Assembly (NCBI GenBank): GCA_030731855.1
Contig: JANQTG010000052.1
Coordinates: 13,751-57,201 of the forward strand
Length of the DNA stretch: 43,451 nucleotides
Origin: Cellulophaga sp.
GTDB taxonomy: Bacteria > Bacteroidota > Bacteroidia > Flavobacteriales > Flavobacteriaceae
Direction of reading: 5' to 3'
Translations under genes and position numbers: made by a program
Notes under the pieces: model-generated
Database searches by the model: none
Seen by the model: only the letters and a program-made list of their open reading frames with translations
Told to the model about the DNA's origin: nothing
In this document: one piece after another, positions 33,862 to 43,451 of the stretch
How positions within the stretch are numbered: the stretch's first letter is position 1
How the letters are laid out: every line of letters starts with the position of its first letter

Positions 33862-36414
33862 TTATTCAGCTTTCGATTTCTTTTCAGCTTTTTCAATTTT
33901 GATAGTCAACTCTTGTTTTTCTTCATCTAAGTCCATAAAAATAGTATCGCCTTCTTCAAGTTTAGAGCTTACTATTTCTTCGGCAAGGGCATCTTCAATA
34001 TATTTTTGAATCGCTCTTTTTAGAGGTCTAGCCCCATATTGTTTGTCAAAACCTTTATCAGCAATATAGTCTTTTGCTTTATCAGAAAGTTCTAATTGGT
34101 ATCCAATATCTTTGATACGAAGTAATAGCTTGCGTAATTCAATATCGATAATCTTATTAATATCTTCTTTTTCTAAAGGATTAAACACTACAACATCATC
34201 AATTCTATTTAAAAATTCTGGTGCAAATGCCTTTTTTAGCGCATTTTCGATAACACTTTTCTGGTGAGAATCTGTTTGAGATTTCATCGCAGAAGTTCCA
34301 AAACCAACCCCTTGACCAAAATCTTTTAACTGGCGTGCACCAATGTTAGAAGTCATGATAATAATGGTGTTTCTAAAGTCTATCTTACGTCCTAAACTAT
34401 CGGTTAAAAATCCGTCATCGAGCACTTGAAGCATCATATTAAACACATCAGGATGCGCCTTTTCTACTTCATCAAGTAAAACAACCGCGTAAGGCTTACG
34501 ACGAACTTTTTCAGTTAACTGTCCGCCTTCTTCATAACCAACATAGCCCGGAGGTGCACCTACTAAACGAGAGATAGCAAATTTCTCCATATACTCACTC
34601 ATGTCAATACGAATAAGCGCATCTTCAGAATCGAATAATTCTTTAGCTAATACTTTAGCCAATTGCGTTTTACCAACACCTGTTTGCCCTAAAAATATAA
34701 ATGAGCCTATAGGTTTATTCGGGTCTTTTAGTCCAGCTCTATTACGTTGAATAGCCTTAGCAACTTTGCCTACCGCTTCATCTTGTCCGATTACGCTTCC
34801 CTTAATAAGGTTAGGTAGTTCAGATAACTTGGTAATTTCAGTCTGCGCAATTCTATTTACAGGTATACCACTCATCATCGAAACTACATCGGCGACATTG
34901 TCCTCGGTAACGGTTTCGCGATGTAATTTACTTTCATCTTCCCATTTTTCTTGCGCAATAGCAAGATCTTTTTCTATTTTTTTCTCGTCATCACGCAGTT
35001 TAGCAGCTTCTTCGTAACGTTGCTTTTTAACCACGGTGTTTTTAAGTTCACGAACATCTTCAAGTTGTTTTTCTAACTCTAAGATTTGTTTCGGAACATC
35101 CATGTTAATAATATGTACTCTAGATCCTGCCTCATCTAAAGCGTCAATAGCTTTGTCTGGCAAAAATCGATCTGTCATATACCTATTTGTTAACTTTACA
35201 CAAGCAATAATAGATTCATCAGTATAAGTAACATTATGGTGATCTTCATATTTACCTTTAATATTCTGTAGAATTTCGATCGTTTCGTCTACGGTAGTAG
35301 GCTCTACAATTACCTTTTGAAATCTGCGCTCTAAAGCACCATCTTTTTCTATATATTGTCTGTATTCGTCTAAGGTTGTAGCACCAATACATTGAATTTC
35401 ACCTCTTGCTAAAGCAGGTTTAAACATATTTGATGCATCTAAACTTCCGGTGGCACCACCAGCGCCAACAATGGTATGAATTTCATCAATAAAAAGAATA
35501 ATATCATCATTCTTTTCCAATTCATTCATTACTGCTTTCATACGCTCCTCAAACTGACCGCGATACTTTGTGCCGGCAACTAAGGAAGCCAAATCAAGCG
35601 TAACCACTCTTTTTCCGTAAAGTATGCGTGATACTTTTTTGTTGATAATACGAAGTGCTAAACCTTCTGCAATGGCAGATTTACCAACACCAGGCTCACC
35701 AATTAACAGAGGGTTGTTCTTTTTTCTTCTACTTAAAATCTGAGAAACCCGTTCAATTTCTTTTTCTCTACCAACAACAGGATCTAATTTGTTTTCTTCT
35801 GCCATTTGCGTTAAATCACGGCCAAAATTATCTAAAACAGGCGTCTTAGATTTTTTGTTACCTTTTTGATTAGCAGCACCACCAAAAGAAGCATCTTTAC
35901 TTTCTCCTGGTTCATCGGCATCATTTGAAAAAGATTCAGACGTAGGTGGGTCTATATAATCGTCGTCACTTGTAATCATTGATTTAAATTGTTCTTTAAC
36001 CCCATCATAATCTACCTTAAGTTTGTGTAATAACTTAGTAGTTGGGTCGTTTTCGTTTCTTAGAATGCACAATAATAAATGAGCAGTGTTTATTGACGAA
36101 CTCTGAAACAACTTAGCTTCTAAAAAGGTTGTTTTCAAAGCACGTTCTGCTTGTCTTGTTAAGTGCAAGTTTTTTTTATCTTTTTGCATAGGCGTTGCAT
36201 TCGGATTTGCAGGACTCAAAATCTCTACCTTTCTTCTAAGGTGATTTAAGTCTACATCCAATGCATCTAAAATACTTATTGCTTTTCCGTTTCCATCTCT
36301 CAAAAGACCCAGCATTAAGTGCTCCGTACCTATAAAATCGTGACCAAGTCTAAGTGCTTCTTCCTTACTGTAAGCAATTACATCTTTTACTCTTGGTGAA
36401 AAATTATCATCCAT
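33862..36414 (-). CDS. clpC: ATP-dependent Clp protease ATP-binding subunit ClpC
   Basis: 850 residues from the ATG at 36414 (MDDNFSPRVKDVIAYSKEEA), the usual family start; an ATG six codons upstream at 36432 is possible. The N-terminal Clp repeats (about 1-150) are followed by a flexible acidic/Ser-Asp linker, AAA-1 with Walker A GEPGVGKS (about 239-246), a middle domain with a UVR-like stretch (RYEEAAKLRDDEKKIEKDL), and AAA-2 with GQTGVGKT (about 565). EYMEKFAISRLVGAPPGYVGYEEGGQ is the pore-loop region. The protein unfolds substrates for ClpP. It is divergent from gyrA and has a strong terminator. Confidence 0.96.
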   Translation of the reverse strand: MDDNFSPRVKDVIAYSKEEALRLGHDFIGTEHLMLGLLRDGNGKAISILDALDVDLNHLRRKVEILSPANPNATPMQKDKKNLHLTRQAERALKTTFLEAKLFQSSSINTAHLLLCILRNENDPTTKLLHKLKVDYDGVKEQFKSMITSDDDYIDPPTSESFSNDADEPGESKDASFGGAANQKGNKKSKTPVLDNFGRDLTQMAEENKLDPVVGREKEIERVSQILSRRKKNNPLLIGEPGVGKSAIAEGLALRIINKKVSRILYGKRVVTLDLASLVAGTKYRGQFEERMKAVMNELEKNDDIILFIDEIHTIVGAGGATGSLDASNMFKPALARGEIQCIGATTLDEYRQYIEKDGALERRFQKVIVEPTTVDETIEILQNIKGKYEDHHNVTYTDESIIACVKLTNRYMTDRFLPDKAIDALDEAGSRVHIINMDVPKQILELEKQLEDVRELKNTVVKKQRYEEAAKLRDDEKKIEKDLAIAQEKWEDESKLHRETVTEDNVADVVSMMSGIPVNRIAQTEITKLSELPNLIKGSVIGQDEAVGKVAKAIQRNRAGLKDPNKPIGSFIFLGQTGVGKTQLAKVLAKELFDSEDALIRIDMSEYMEKFAISRLVGAPPGYVGYEEGGQLTEKVRRKPYAVVLLDEVEKAHPDVFNMMLQVLDDGFLTDSLGRKIDFRNTIIIMTSNIGARQLKDFGQGVGFGTSAMKSQTDSHQKSVIENALKKAFAPEFLNRIDDVVVFNPLEKEDINKIIDIELRKLLLRIKDIGYQLELSDKAKDYIADKGFDKQYGARPLKRAIQKYIEDALAEEIVSSKLEEGDTIFMDLDEEKQELTIKIEKAEKKSKAE

Positions 36415-36670
36415 ATATCTTACTTTCGACATTAAAAATAGTAAATCTATCTCAAACTATAACAAATACTGTACCTATATTCGATAAAGATGCCATAAAT
36501 AACGTAAAAACCTCCTATAAGGAACAAGTGTTGATTCTTTTTATTACTAACATCATCTCTTTTTAATGTTGATAAATTTTTAAATAAACTATGTGATAGT
36601 TGCATTGAAGGCTTCGATTTTCTGTATATTGGCATGTTTTTTAACCTAGTAAATAATATAAGATTTTAAA
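36415..36670. other. Divergent clpC-gyrA intergenic region
   Basis: About 256 bp. It contains a probable gyrA promoter (36605-36632) and no clear clpC promoter; TAGATTTA on the minus strand (36449-36442) is a near match. No CtsR-like or HrcA-like operator repeat is apparent. Confidence 0.4.
36605..36632 (+). promoter_or_regulatory. Probable gyrA promoter
   Basis: TTG (36605-36607), a 17-nt spacer and TATATTGG (36625-36632), one base off TAnnTTTG. The leader would be about 35 nt. Confidence 0.4.
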
Positions 36671-39199
36671 ATGGCAGAAGGAGAAAAATTAATTCCTATC
36701 AACATAGATGATGAAATGAAATCCGCTTACATTGATTATTCAATGTCGGTCATTGTGTCACGTGCATTACCAGATGTTAGGGATGGTTTAAAACCAGTAC
36801 ATAGAAGAGTTTTATTTGGAATGTATGAGTTGGGCGTAAGGTCAACAAGTGCCCATAAAAAATCTGCTCGTATTGTAGGTGAAGTTTTAGGTAAGTATCA
36901 CCCTCATGGCGATACTTCGGTTTACGATTCTATGGTGCGTATGGCACAAGAGTGGAGTTTGCGTTATATGCTCGTTGATGGGCAAGGTAACTTTGGTTCA
37001 ATTGATGGTGATAGTCCGGCAGCAATGCGTTATACAGAGGCCCGTATGCGCAGAATAGCCGATGATATGTTGGCAGATATTGATAAAGATACAGTAGATC
37101 ATCAGTTGAATTTTGATGATACTTTAAAAGAACCAAAAGTATTACCTACGAGAATACCAAATCTTTTGGTAAACGGTGCTTCAGGTATTGCGGTAGGTAT
37201 GGCAACAAATATGCCTCCACACAACTTATCAGAAGTTGTTGATGGCACTATTGCTTACATCGACAATAATGAAATCACCATAGATGAGCTTATTACTCAT
37301 ATAAAAGCTCCAGATTTTCCAACTGGTGGTATTATATATGGTTATGATGGTGTAAAAGAGGCTTTTCATACGGGTCGTGGTCGTGTTGTTATGCGAGCAA
37401 AAGCTAGTTTTGAAGAAGTTCAAGGTAGAGAATGTATCATTATAACTGAAATTCCGTATCAGGTGAATAAAGCTGATATGATTAAAAAAACAGCTGACCT
37501 TGTCAACGATAAAAAAATAGAAGGAATTTCTACGATTAGAGATGAATCTGACAGAAACGGTATGCGTGTCGTTTATATCTTGAAAAGAGATGCTATTCCT
37601 AACATTGTTTTAAACACTTTATATAAATATACAGCCTTACAGTCTTCTTTTAGTGTTAATAATATTGCATTGGTAAACGGAAGACCTCAAATGTTGAATG
37701 TGAAAGAAATGATTCATTATTTCGTTGAGCATAGGCATGAAGTAGTGGTGCGTAGAACGGAATTTGAGTTAAAGAAAGCAGAAGACAGAGCACATATTTT
37801 AGAAGGATTAATTATCGCTTCTGATAATATTGATGAGGTAATAAAAATCATTAGAGCCTCTTCTAATGCTGATGAAGCAAGAGAGAATTTAATGGAACGC
37901 TTTAAGCTGTCAGAAATACAAGCTAAAGCCATTGTTGAAATGCGTCTACGCCAGTTAACAGGCCTAGAACAAGATAAATTACGTTTAGAATACGAAGAAA
38001 TTTTAAAAACTATTGAAGATTTAAAAGACATTTTAGCCCGTAAAGAGCGAAGAATGCAAATAATTAAAGATGAGCTTTTTGAGGTAAAAGAAAAATACGG
38101 AGATGCACGTCGTTCAGAAATAAATTTTGCAGGAGGCGATTTAAGCATGGAAGATATGATTCCTGATGAGCAAGTAGTCATTACTATATCACATGCAGGA
38201 TATATTAAACGCACGCCATTATCAGAATATAAAACTCAAAATAGAGGTGGTGTAGGCCAAAAAGCGTCTTCGACAAGAAATGAAGATTTCCTAGAACATT
38301 TATTTGTTGGTACTAACCACCAATATATGTTGTTCTTTACGCAAAAAGGAAAATGTTTTTGGATGCGTGTGTATGAAATTCCCGAGGGCAGTAAATCATC
38401 TAAAGGAAGAGCTATTCAAAATTTAATTAGTATTGAAAGCGATGATAGTGTTAAGGCATTTATTTGTACCCAAGACCTAAAAGACGAAGAATATGTAAAT
38501 AGTCATTATGTAATTATGGCTACTAAGAAAGGTATTGTTAAGAAAACTTTATTAGAGCAATACTCAAGACCACGCCAAAATGGCATAAATGCGATTAGTG
38601 TTAGAGAAGATGACGAATTATTAGAAGCAAAACTAACAACAGGTACTAGCGAAATATTTTTGGGTTTAAAATCTGGTAAAGCTATTCGTTTTGAAGAAAG
38701 TAAAACCAGACCAATGGGGCGTAATGCTTCTGGTGTTCGAGGAATTACTTTACAAGATGAGACTGATGAAGTAATTGGGATGGTTTCAGTGCATAATTTT
38801 GAAGAAGAAATATTAGTAGTTTCTGAAAAAGGGTATGGAAAAAGATCTAGTATAGACGATTATCGCGTAACTAATAGAGGAGGAAAAGGAGTAAAGACGA
38901 TTTCTATCACAGAAAAAACAGGAGGATTAGTAGCCATCAAAAATGTATCTGACGCAGATGATTTAATGATTATTAATAAATCAGGAATTGCCATACGTAT
39001 GAGTGTTGAAGATTTACGTGTAATGGGCAGAGCAACACAAGGGGTTCGTTTAATTAATATAAAAGGAAACGATTCTATCGCAGCAGTAGCTAAAGTTATG
39101 AAAGACGAAGATGCTGTTGATGAAGCTGAAATTGGTGATTTAGACGTAAATCCAGAAAATGGCACGGCTCTTGATAATACAGAAAACGAAACAGAATAA
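36671..39199 (+). CDS. gyrA: DNA gyrase subunit A
   Basis: 842 residues. The N-terminal cleavage domain has catalytic Tyr121 in AAMRYTEARM, and the quinolone-determining stretch HPHGDTSVYDSMV with Thr82 and Asp86 (E. coli Ser83 and Asp87 positions). The C-terminal DNA-wrapping pinwheel carries a degenerate GyrA box QNRGGVG in its first blade and further R-G-G-x-G blades (NRGGKGVKT). It ends in an acidic tail rich in Asp/Glu/Asn. With GyrB (not in the window) it introduces negative supercoils. The TPR gene starts 35 nt after its stop and may share its transcript. Confidence 0.98.
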   Translation: MAEGEKLIPINIDDEMKSAYIDYSMSVIVSRALPDVRDGLKPVHRRVLFGMYELGVRSTSAHKKSARIVGEVLGKYHPHGDTSVYDSMVRMAQEWSLRYMLVDGQGNFGSIDGDSPAAMRYTEARMRRIADDMLADIDKDTVDHQLNFDDTLKEPKVLPTRIPNLLVNGASGIAVGMATNMPPHNLSEVVDGTIAYIDNNEITIDELITHIKAPDFPTGGIIYGYDGVKEAFHTGRGRVVMRAKASFEEVQGRECIIITEIPYQVNKADMIKKTADLVNDKKIEGISTIRDESDRNGMRVVYILKRDAIPNIVLNTLYKYTALQSSFSVNNIALVNGRPQMLNVKEMIHYFVEHRHEVVVRRTEFELKKAEDRAHILEGLIIASDNIDEVIKIIRASSNADEARENLMERFKLSEIQAKAIVEMRLRQLTGLEQDKLRLEYEEILKTIEDLKDILARKERRMQIIKDELFEVKEKYGDARRSEINFAGGDLSMEDMIPDEQVVITISHAGYIKRTPLSEYKTQNRGGVGQKASSTRNEDFLEHLFVGTNHQYMLFFTQKGKCFWMRVYEIPEGSKSSKGRAIQNLISIESDDSVKAFICTQDLKDEEYVNSHYVIMATKKGIVKKTLLEQYSRPRQNGINAISVREDDELLEAKLTTGTSEIFLGLKSGKAIRFEESKTRPMGRNASGVRGITLQDETDEVIGMVSVHNFEEEILVVSEKGYGKRSSIDDYRVTNRGGKGVKTISITEKTGGLVAIKNVSDADDLMIINKSGIAIRMSVEDLRVMGRATQGVRLINIKGNDSIAAVAKVMKDEDAVDEAEIGDLDVNPENGTALDNTENETE

Positions 39200-39234
39200 T
39201 AAACACTAAATTTTAAATAAATACATTAAAAAAG

Positions 39235-40497
39235 ATGAAAACTAAAATTTTAATATTGGCAGCAATGTCATACACCATGGTCGGTTTTTCACAAAAGAGT
39301 GAGATCAAAGCGTTAGATAAGGCCTTAAAATCAGGCAATATGGCAGAGGCAAAGTCAGCGATACAAAGTGCAGAAGCCTTATTGGGTAGTGCCGATGAAA
39401 AAATGAAAGCACAATTCTACTTTTTAAAAGGTGAAACCTATGGGCAATTAGCAAAAAAAGGTGATGCAAGTGCTTTTGATACAGCAATTAACGCTTACAG
39501 AGAAGCCATATCAATAGAAAAAGAGTCGGGCAAAGTTAGTTACACTGGAGAAGCAAGACAAAAACTTACAGCATTAACAGGTGATCTTGTAAATGCCGCA
39601 GTTAAAGACAACGAAGATGAAAAATTTATCGAAGGTGCTGAGAAGTTGTACAAGGCTTATAATTTAAGTCGTAAAGACACCGTATACTTGTATTACGCAG
39701 CAAGTGGTGCTGTTAATGGTAAAGATTATGAAAAAGCACTAAAATATTATAACGAACTTAAAAAAATAGGTTATGACGGTTCTGAAATTAAATATACAGC
39801 TGTAAATATTGAGACTGGTGAAACAGAGGAAATGAGTGAACAACAGAGAGATTTGATGGTGAAATCAAAAACATATAAAGATCCAAAGGAAGAGAAATCA
39901 CCTTCAAAAAGCTCTGAAATTGTTAAGAATATTGCATTAATATACACACAATTAGGGCAAGATGACAAAGCTTTAGAGGCTTATAAAGATGCGAGAGCTG
40001 ATGATCCGAATGATGTAAACTTAATTTTAAATGAAGCTAATTTATATTTTAAATTAGGTGATAAAGATAAGTTTAAGTCTTTAATGGCAGAGGCAACAGC
40101 ATTGCAACCTGATAATGCAGATTTATTTTATAATATAGGGGTCGTGAATATGGAGCAAGGCAATATAGAAGAAGCTAGAAAAGCCTACTACAGAGCATTA
40201 GAAATTAATCCTGGTTACGTAAATGCGCAATTGAATCTTTCTACAACGTATGTAAATGAAGGAAATGGATTAATTGATTCAATGAATTCACTAACAAACT
40301 CTAGAGCCGATATTGCCAAATACGACGTATTAAAAGAGCAAAAAGACGATTTGTTTAGAAGAGGTGCTTCGGTTTTAGAAGATGCTTTAAAATTAAACCC
40401 TGGTAATCAAGGAATTTTAGAGCAACTTAAAAATATTTATGGTGCTTTAGGTGATAATGATAACTTTATGAGATTAAAGAAATTAATTGGTGAGTAA
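39235..40497 (+). CDS. Secreted tetratricopeptide-repeat protein
   Basis: 420 residues. A signal peptide (KTKILILAAMSYTMVGFSQ) targets it to the periplasm. The rest is mostly helical with at least five TPR units; the clearest are IALIYTQLGQDDKALEAYKDARADDPND, split over two helices, and LFYNIGVVNMEQGNIEEARKAYYRALEINPGY. It probably acts as a scaffold; no enzymatic domain is visible. It follows gyrA closely, an association I know from other flavobacteria but whose meaning is unclear, and it has a strong terminator. Confidence 0.88.
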   Translation: MKTKILILAAMSYTMVGFSQKSEIKALDKALKSGNMAEAKSAIQSAEALLGSADEKMKAQFYFLKGETYGQLAKKGDASAFDTAINAYREAISIEKESGKVSYTGEARQKLTALTGDLVNAAVKDNEDEKFIEGAEKLYKAYNLSRKDTVYLYYAASGAVNGKDYEKALKYYNELKKIGYDGSEIKYTAVNIETGETEEMSEQQRDLMVKSKTYKDPKEEKSPSKSSEIVKNIALIYTQLGQDDKALEAYKDARADDPNDVNLILNEANLYFKLGDKDKFKSLMAEATALQPDNADLFYNIGVVNMEQGNIEEARKAYYRALEINPGYVNAQLNLSTTYVNEGNGLIDSMNSLTNSRADIAKYDVLKEQKDDLFRRGASVLEDALKLNPGNQGILEQLKNIYGALGDNDNFMRLKKLIGE

Positions 40498-40524
40498 TTT
40501 TACCATTTAATTTAATTCTATAAA

Positions 40525-40562
40525 AATAAAGCCTTTACATATATGTAAAGGCTTTATTTTTT
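40525..40562. terminator. Bidirectional terminator
   Basis: The sequence around GCCTTTACATA-TATGTAAAGGC (40531-40552) is a perfect palindrome that extends outward through A- and T-rich flanks (AATAAA, TTTATT) with a T-run to 40562 on the plus strand and A-run (T on the minus strand) before 40527. It can end both the TPR gene and the converging thiolase gene (stop at 40590). Confidence 0.93.
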
Positions 40563-40589
40563 TATAACACATTTGGACAGTTTTAAATG

Positions 40590-41765
40590 TTATCTTCTCT
40601 CAATTATTATTGCAGATGCACCACCGCCACCATTGCATATAGCCGCAGCACCAATTTTAGCTTTTTGTTGCGTTAGAATATGTATTAAAGTAACTAATAT
40701 TCTAGCGCCAGAGCAACCCAATGGATGTCCTAAAGAAACTGCTCCTCCATTTACATTTACATTTTTATCTGTTAAACCTAATAGTTTCATATTCGCTAAA
40801 CCTACTACAGAAAAAGCTTCGTTAAACTCAAAAAAATCAACTTCTTCGATCGAGATATTTGCCTTGCTAAGGGCTTTGGGTAATGCTTTTGCAGGTGCCG
40901 TTGTAAACCATTCTGGTTCATGAGCTGCATCTGCATAACTAACGATAGTAGCTAAAGGTTTTAAACCCAATTCTTTTGCTTTGTCTTCGCTCATTAAAAT
41001 CAGAGCAGCCGCACCGTCATTAATAGTAGAAGCGTTTGCTGCAGTTACCGTACCGTCTTTAGTGAAAGCGGGCCTTAAGGATGGTATTTTGTCAGTTTTG
41101 ACATTGGTATACTCCTCGTCAACAGAAACTATGATGGGCTCTCCTCGTCTTTGAGGAACCTCAACAGGCACCACTTCATCGTTGAAAAATCCTTTTTTCC
41201 AAGCTTCTTCTGATCGATTGTAAGATTGAATCGCAAAGTTATCTTGATCTTCTCTACTAAAATTATATTTACTTGCGCATGCATCTGCTGAAACACCCAT
41301 GGCATTCTTGTCGTAAGCATCTACTAGCCCGTCTTTTTGCATACCATCTTCCAATGATGTAGGTCCAAATTTTTGACCATTTCTAATATGAACATAATGA
41401 GGTATTAAACTCATATTTTCCATACCACCAGCAACAATAATATTGGCATCACCGAGTGCAATAGCTTGTGCTGCTTGCATAACGGCTTTCATACCCGATG
41501 CACAAACTTTATTAATTGTTGTGCAAGGTACGGTATTTGGAATACCTGCATATAAAGCAGCTTGCCTTGCTGGCGCTTGCCCTGTTCCGGCTTGTACTAC
41601 ATTACCCATAAGTACTTCATCCACTAATTTTGGGTCTAGTTTAATTTTATCTAATGCTCCTTTAATCGCAATAGCTCCAAGTTTTGGCGCGGTAATAGTT
41701 GATAAACTTCCCATAAAACTTCCAATAGGTGTTCTAACTGCGGAAACAATGACTACTTTTTTCAT
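40590..41765 (-). CDS. Acetyl-CoA C-acetyltransferase (thiolase)
   Basis: 391 residues, typical thiolase length. The acyl-accepting cysteine is C88 in [10 protein letters not shown]; the C-terminal part has [18 protein letters not shown] with the catalytic histidine and [10 protein letters not shown] with the second catalytic cysteine. [11 protein letters not shown] is also conserved. The enzyme condenses or cleaves acetoacetyl-CoA; biosynthetic versus degradative use cannot be decided. It is alone on its strand, facing the TPR gene and divergent from the 7TM-HD gene. A TAATTTCG box (41794-41787) about 22 nt before the ATG is a plausible but non-consensus -7 element. Confidence 0.95.
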   Translation of the reverse strand: MKKVVIVSAVRTPIGSFMGSLSTITAPKLGAIAIKGALDKIKLDPKLVDEVLMGNVVQAGTGQAPARQAALYAGIPNTVPCTTINKVCASGMKAVMQAAQAIALGDANIIVAGGMENMSLIPHYVHIRNGQKFGPTSLEDGMQKDGLVDAYDKNAMGVSADACASKYNFSREDQDNFAIQSYNRSEEAWKKGFFNDEVVPVEVPQRRGEPIIVSVDEEYTNVKTDKIPSLRPAFTKDGTVTAANASTINDGAAALILMSEDKAKELGLKPLATIVSYADAAHEPEWFTTAPAKALPKALSKANISIEEVDFFEFNEAFSVVGLANMKLLGLTDKNVNVNGGAVSLGHPLGCSGARILVTLIHILTQQKAKIGAAAICNGGGGASAIIIERR

Positions 41766-41807
41766 TTTTTTAATTATTTAGTATTGCGAAATTAATAAAT
41801 TAAAGTA

Positions 41808-41827
41808 CAACCTGCTTGTTGAGGTTG
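41808..41827. repeat. Small inverted repeat upstream of the thiolase
   Basis: CAACCT (41808-41813), 8-nt spacer, AGGTTG (41822-41827). It lies about 45 bp upstream of the thiolase start, near its promoter region, and could be an operator; no regulator is nearby to test this. Confidence 0.3.
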
Positions 41828-41940
41828 CAGTATTCTAAAAAGTTTAGCATTTACGTTCGTAATTTCCTTTTTTTTATTTAAAATAACTGTTTTGCTTTAG
41901 GGTAAAATTTTACTTTACACGATGGTATGTTATTATTTTT

Positions 41941-41948
41941 TACTTTTG
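41941..41948 (+). promoter_or_regulatory. -7 box of the 7TM-HD gene
   Basis: TACTTTTG matches TAnnTTTG and lies 19 nt before the ATG at 41968. No -33 TTTG is found at 17-20 nt. Confidence 0.45.
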
Positions 41949-41967
41949 AATTAACTTACACAAATAC

Positions 41968-43451
41968 ATGAATAGTTTTTTAGAAAATCTTTACAAGAAA
42001 CAATCGATAATCTATAAGTATATTATTTATTTAGTATCTATAATACTTATTGTTTTCTTTTTTCCCAAAGGTGGTAAATTTAAATATGAATTTCAGAAAG
42101 ATAAACCTTGGCAATACGAAAATTTTTATGCGCCTTTTGATTTCTCTATAAAAAAAACTAAACAAGAAATTGACGAAGAGAAGCAATTGATAAAAGACAA
42201 TCAAAAGCTTTATTTTAATTATGATAATACTATAGTAAAACAAGTATATGACGCTTATAATCAAGAAATAAATATTTTATTTGAAGGAGATAAAAGTATT
42301 AATGATACTCGAAAAAAGTTTTTAATAAGTGTAGGTCTTCAAATTTTAGAGGAGCTTTATACTAATGGTATTATAGAAGATTTATCAGAAATAACCTCAG
42401 CTAAAACCATAAACTTGGTTCAAAATAACGAAGCAAGAAAACTAAATTCAGATAATTTACTTAGTCAAAAAGATATACCACGAACCACTAAACAGCTGCT
42501 AGATAAGAATAATTTACTTATTTTATCAGACCAATATGAACAACTATTTTTTAATGTAGTAAAGCAAAATGTTTTTTTTGATGTTGAGTTATCAAAAAAA
42601 ATTGTTGATGATGAACTTTCAAAAATTTCTTACACACGTGGTGCTATAGACCAAGGTAAATTAATCATTGCTAAGGGTGAAATTGTATCTTCTAATGAAT
42701 ACAAAATATTAAATTCAATAAAAAGTGAGTACGAATCAGAATTGTGGGATACTAAGAATAACAATTACTATTTTATTCTATTTGGATATGCAATACTGGT
42801 AGCCTTAGTTTTAATGATGTTGCTTTTGTTTTTAAAGAAATACCGAAGAAACATTTACGAAAACAATACTAAGGTCACTTTTATTTTTTTCAATATATTG
42901 TTTATGGTGTTGATTACAACGCTGCTCGTAAAGTATAATGAAGCGCTTGTATTTGTGATACCGCTATGTATTTTGCCACTAATTTTAAAAACTTTTTTTG
43001 ATGCTAGATTAGGCTTATTTGTGCACGTGTTGGTAGTGCTTATTTTGGGATTTGTAGTTCCGAATAGCTTTGAGTACGTGTTTCTTCAAATTATTACAGG
43101 AATTGTTACCATTTTAACTGTTTCAGAGCTTTACAAAAGAGCAAACCTTTTTATATCGGTAGGCCAAATTACTTTAATATACATCATTGGATATTTTTCT
43201 TTTCATATGATTCACGAAGGTAATTTTGAAAACGTAGAGTGGTTGGTATTTGGTTTGTTTTTGCTCAACGGAATGATAACGCTATTTGTACAACCCTTAA
43301 TTTATATTTACGAGAAAGCTTTTGGTTTAGTTTCAGACGTTTCTTTGTTAGAGCTTTCAGACACAAATTCTAAACTTTTGAAGGAATTGTCAAATAAGGC
43401 ACCAGGAACTTTCCACCATTCATTACAAGTAGCAAACTTGGCAGAAGCCGC
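41968..43451 (+). CDS. 7TM receptor-type HD phosphohydrolase (PgpH-like), 3' end outside the window
   Basis: At least 494 residues, cut by the window end. One N-terminal transmembrane helix (about 15-34), then a large extracytoplasmic domain (about 35-265) with the helical, charged sequence typical of the 7TMR-HDED region, then a block of about seven transmembrane helices (270-465), then the start of an HD domain in [18 protein letters not shown], where the first metal-binding histidines lie. In other bacteria such proteins (PgpH/YqfF) hydrolyse cyclic di-AMP. The remaining HD motif lies beyond the window, so activity cannot be judged here. The ATG at 41968 follows the promoter box and precedes the anchor helix. 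Confidence 0.88.
   Translation, partial: MNSFLENLYKKQSIIYKYIIYLVSIILIVFFFPKGGKFKYEFQKDKPWQYENFYAPFDFSIKKTKQEIDEEKQLIKDNQKLYFNYDNTIVKQVYDAYNQEINILFEGDKSINDTRKKFLISVGLQILEELYTNGIIEDLSEITSAKTINLVQNNEARKLNSDNLLSQKDIPRTTKQLLDKNNLLILSDQYEQLFFNVVKQNVFFDVELSKKIVDDELSKISYTRGAIDQGKLIIAKGEIVSSNEYKILNSIKSEYESELWDTKNNNYYFILFGYAILVALVLMMLLLFLKKYRRNIYENNTKVTFIFFNILFMVLITTLLVKYNEALVFVIPLCILPLILKTFFDARLGLFVHVLVVLILGFVVPNSFEYVFLQIITGIVTILTVSELYKRANLFISVGQITLIYIIGYFSFHMIHEGNFENVEWLVFGLFLLNGMITLFVQPLIYIYEKAFGLVSDVSLLELSDTNSKLLKELSNKAPGTFHHSLQVANLAEA

Overview
This window comes from a low-GC member of the Bacteroidota, very probably the family Flavobacteriaceae. The evidence is the gene repertoire (a DUF3822 gene beside rsmD, a fused aspartokinase/homoserine dehydrogenase, the ribD-HAD-EamA-YigZ block beside dnaA, a KdnB-type oxidase beside kdsB) and the promoters, which follow the Bacteroidota pattern TTTG - about 17-19 nt - TAnnTTTG. 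Almost all of the window is ordinary, tightly packed chromosome. I saw no IS element, prophage, CRISPR array, rRNA or tRNA, and no gene-free stretch exceeds 300 bases.

Layout. 1-890: a secreted lysozyme-like protein. 893-3594 (minus): dnaA, a low-molecular-weight tyrosine phosphatase and a divergent tetrapyrrole-methylase-fold methyltransferase. 3805-4224: a hotdog thioesterase whose stop codon overlaps that of the convergent yigZ. 4219-7345 (minus): ribD, HAD hydrolase, EamA transporter, yigZ, nearly all overlapping. 7389-12460 (plus): GNAT, prmC, LOG-family hydrolase, ligA, sugar kinase. 12519-15173 (minus): a membrane-anchored pseudopilin-like protein, DUF3822, rsmD and a tubby/LURP-one-like protein. 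15278-16711: an SF1 helicase driven by one half of a back-to-back promoter pair. 16836-19924 (plus): DUF4126, kdsB, HAD and kdnB, a cluster that suggests 8-amino-Kdo (lipid A inner core) metabolism. 20038-22400: an AT-rich S8 lipoprotein protease and a PlsC-like acyltransferase. 22610-25866 (minus): gcvT, an SDR protein, a pterin dehydratase and yebC. 26034-31485 (minus): the threonine operon. 31601-33145: the NAD(P)HX repair enzyme. 33179-36414 (minus): a STAS-like protein and clpC. 36671-40497 (plus): gyrA and a secreted TPR protein. 40590-41765 (minus): a thiolase. 41968 to the window end: a 7TM-HD phosphohydrolase, cut off by the window edge.

The most interesting signal is in the roughly 180-nt leader of the threonine operon. 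A Bacteroidota promoter is followed by a 27-codon reading frame containing eight Thr and two Ile codons, then by mutually exclusive hairpins and a run of seven T. This looks like a complete transcription attenuator (thrL) controlling thrA-thrB-(unknown secreted protein)-thrC, and the operon ends in a strong 13-bp-stem terminator. Second-tier signals are: the unknown secreted protein embedded between thrB and thrC; kdsB-HAD-kdnB without the partner aminotransferase kdnA; two genes (ribD and the helicase) whose -7 boxes almost touch the start codon, implying leaderless mRNAs; and dispersed small palindromes in the spacers.
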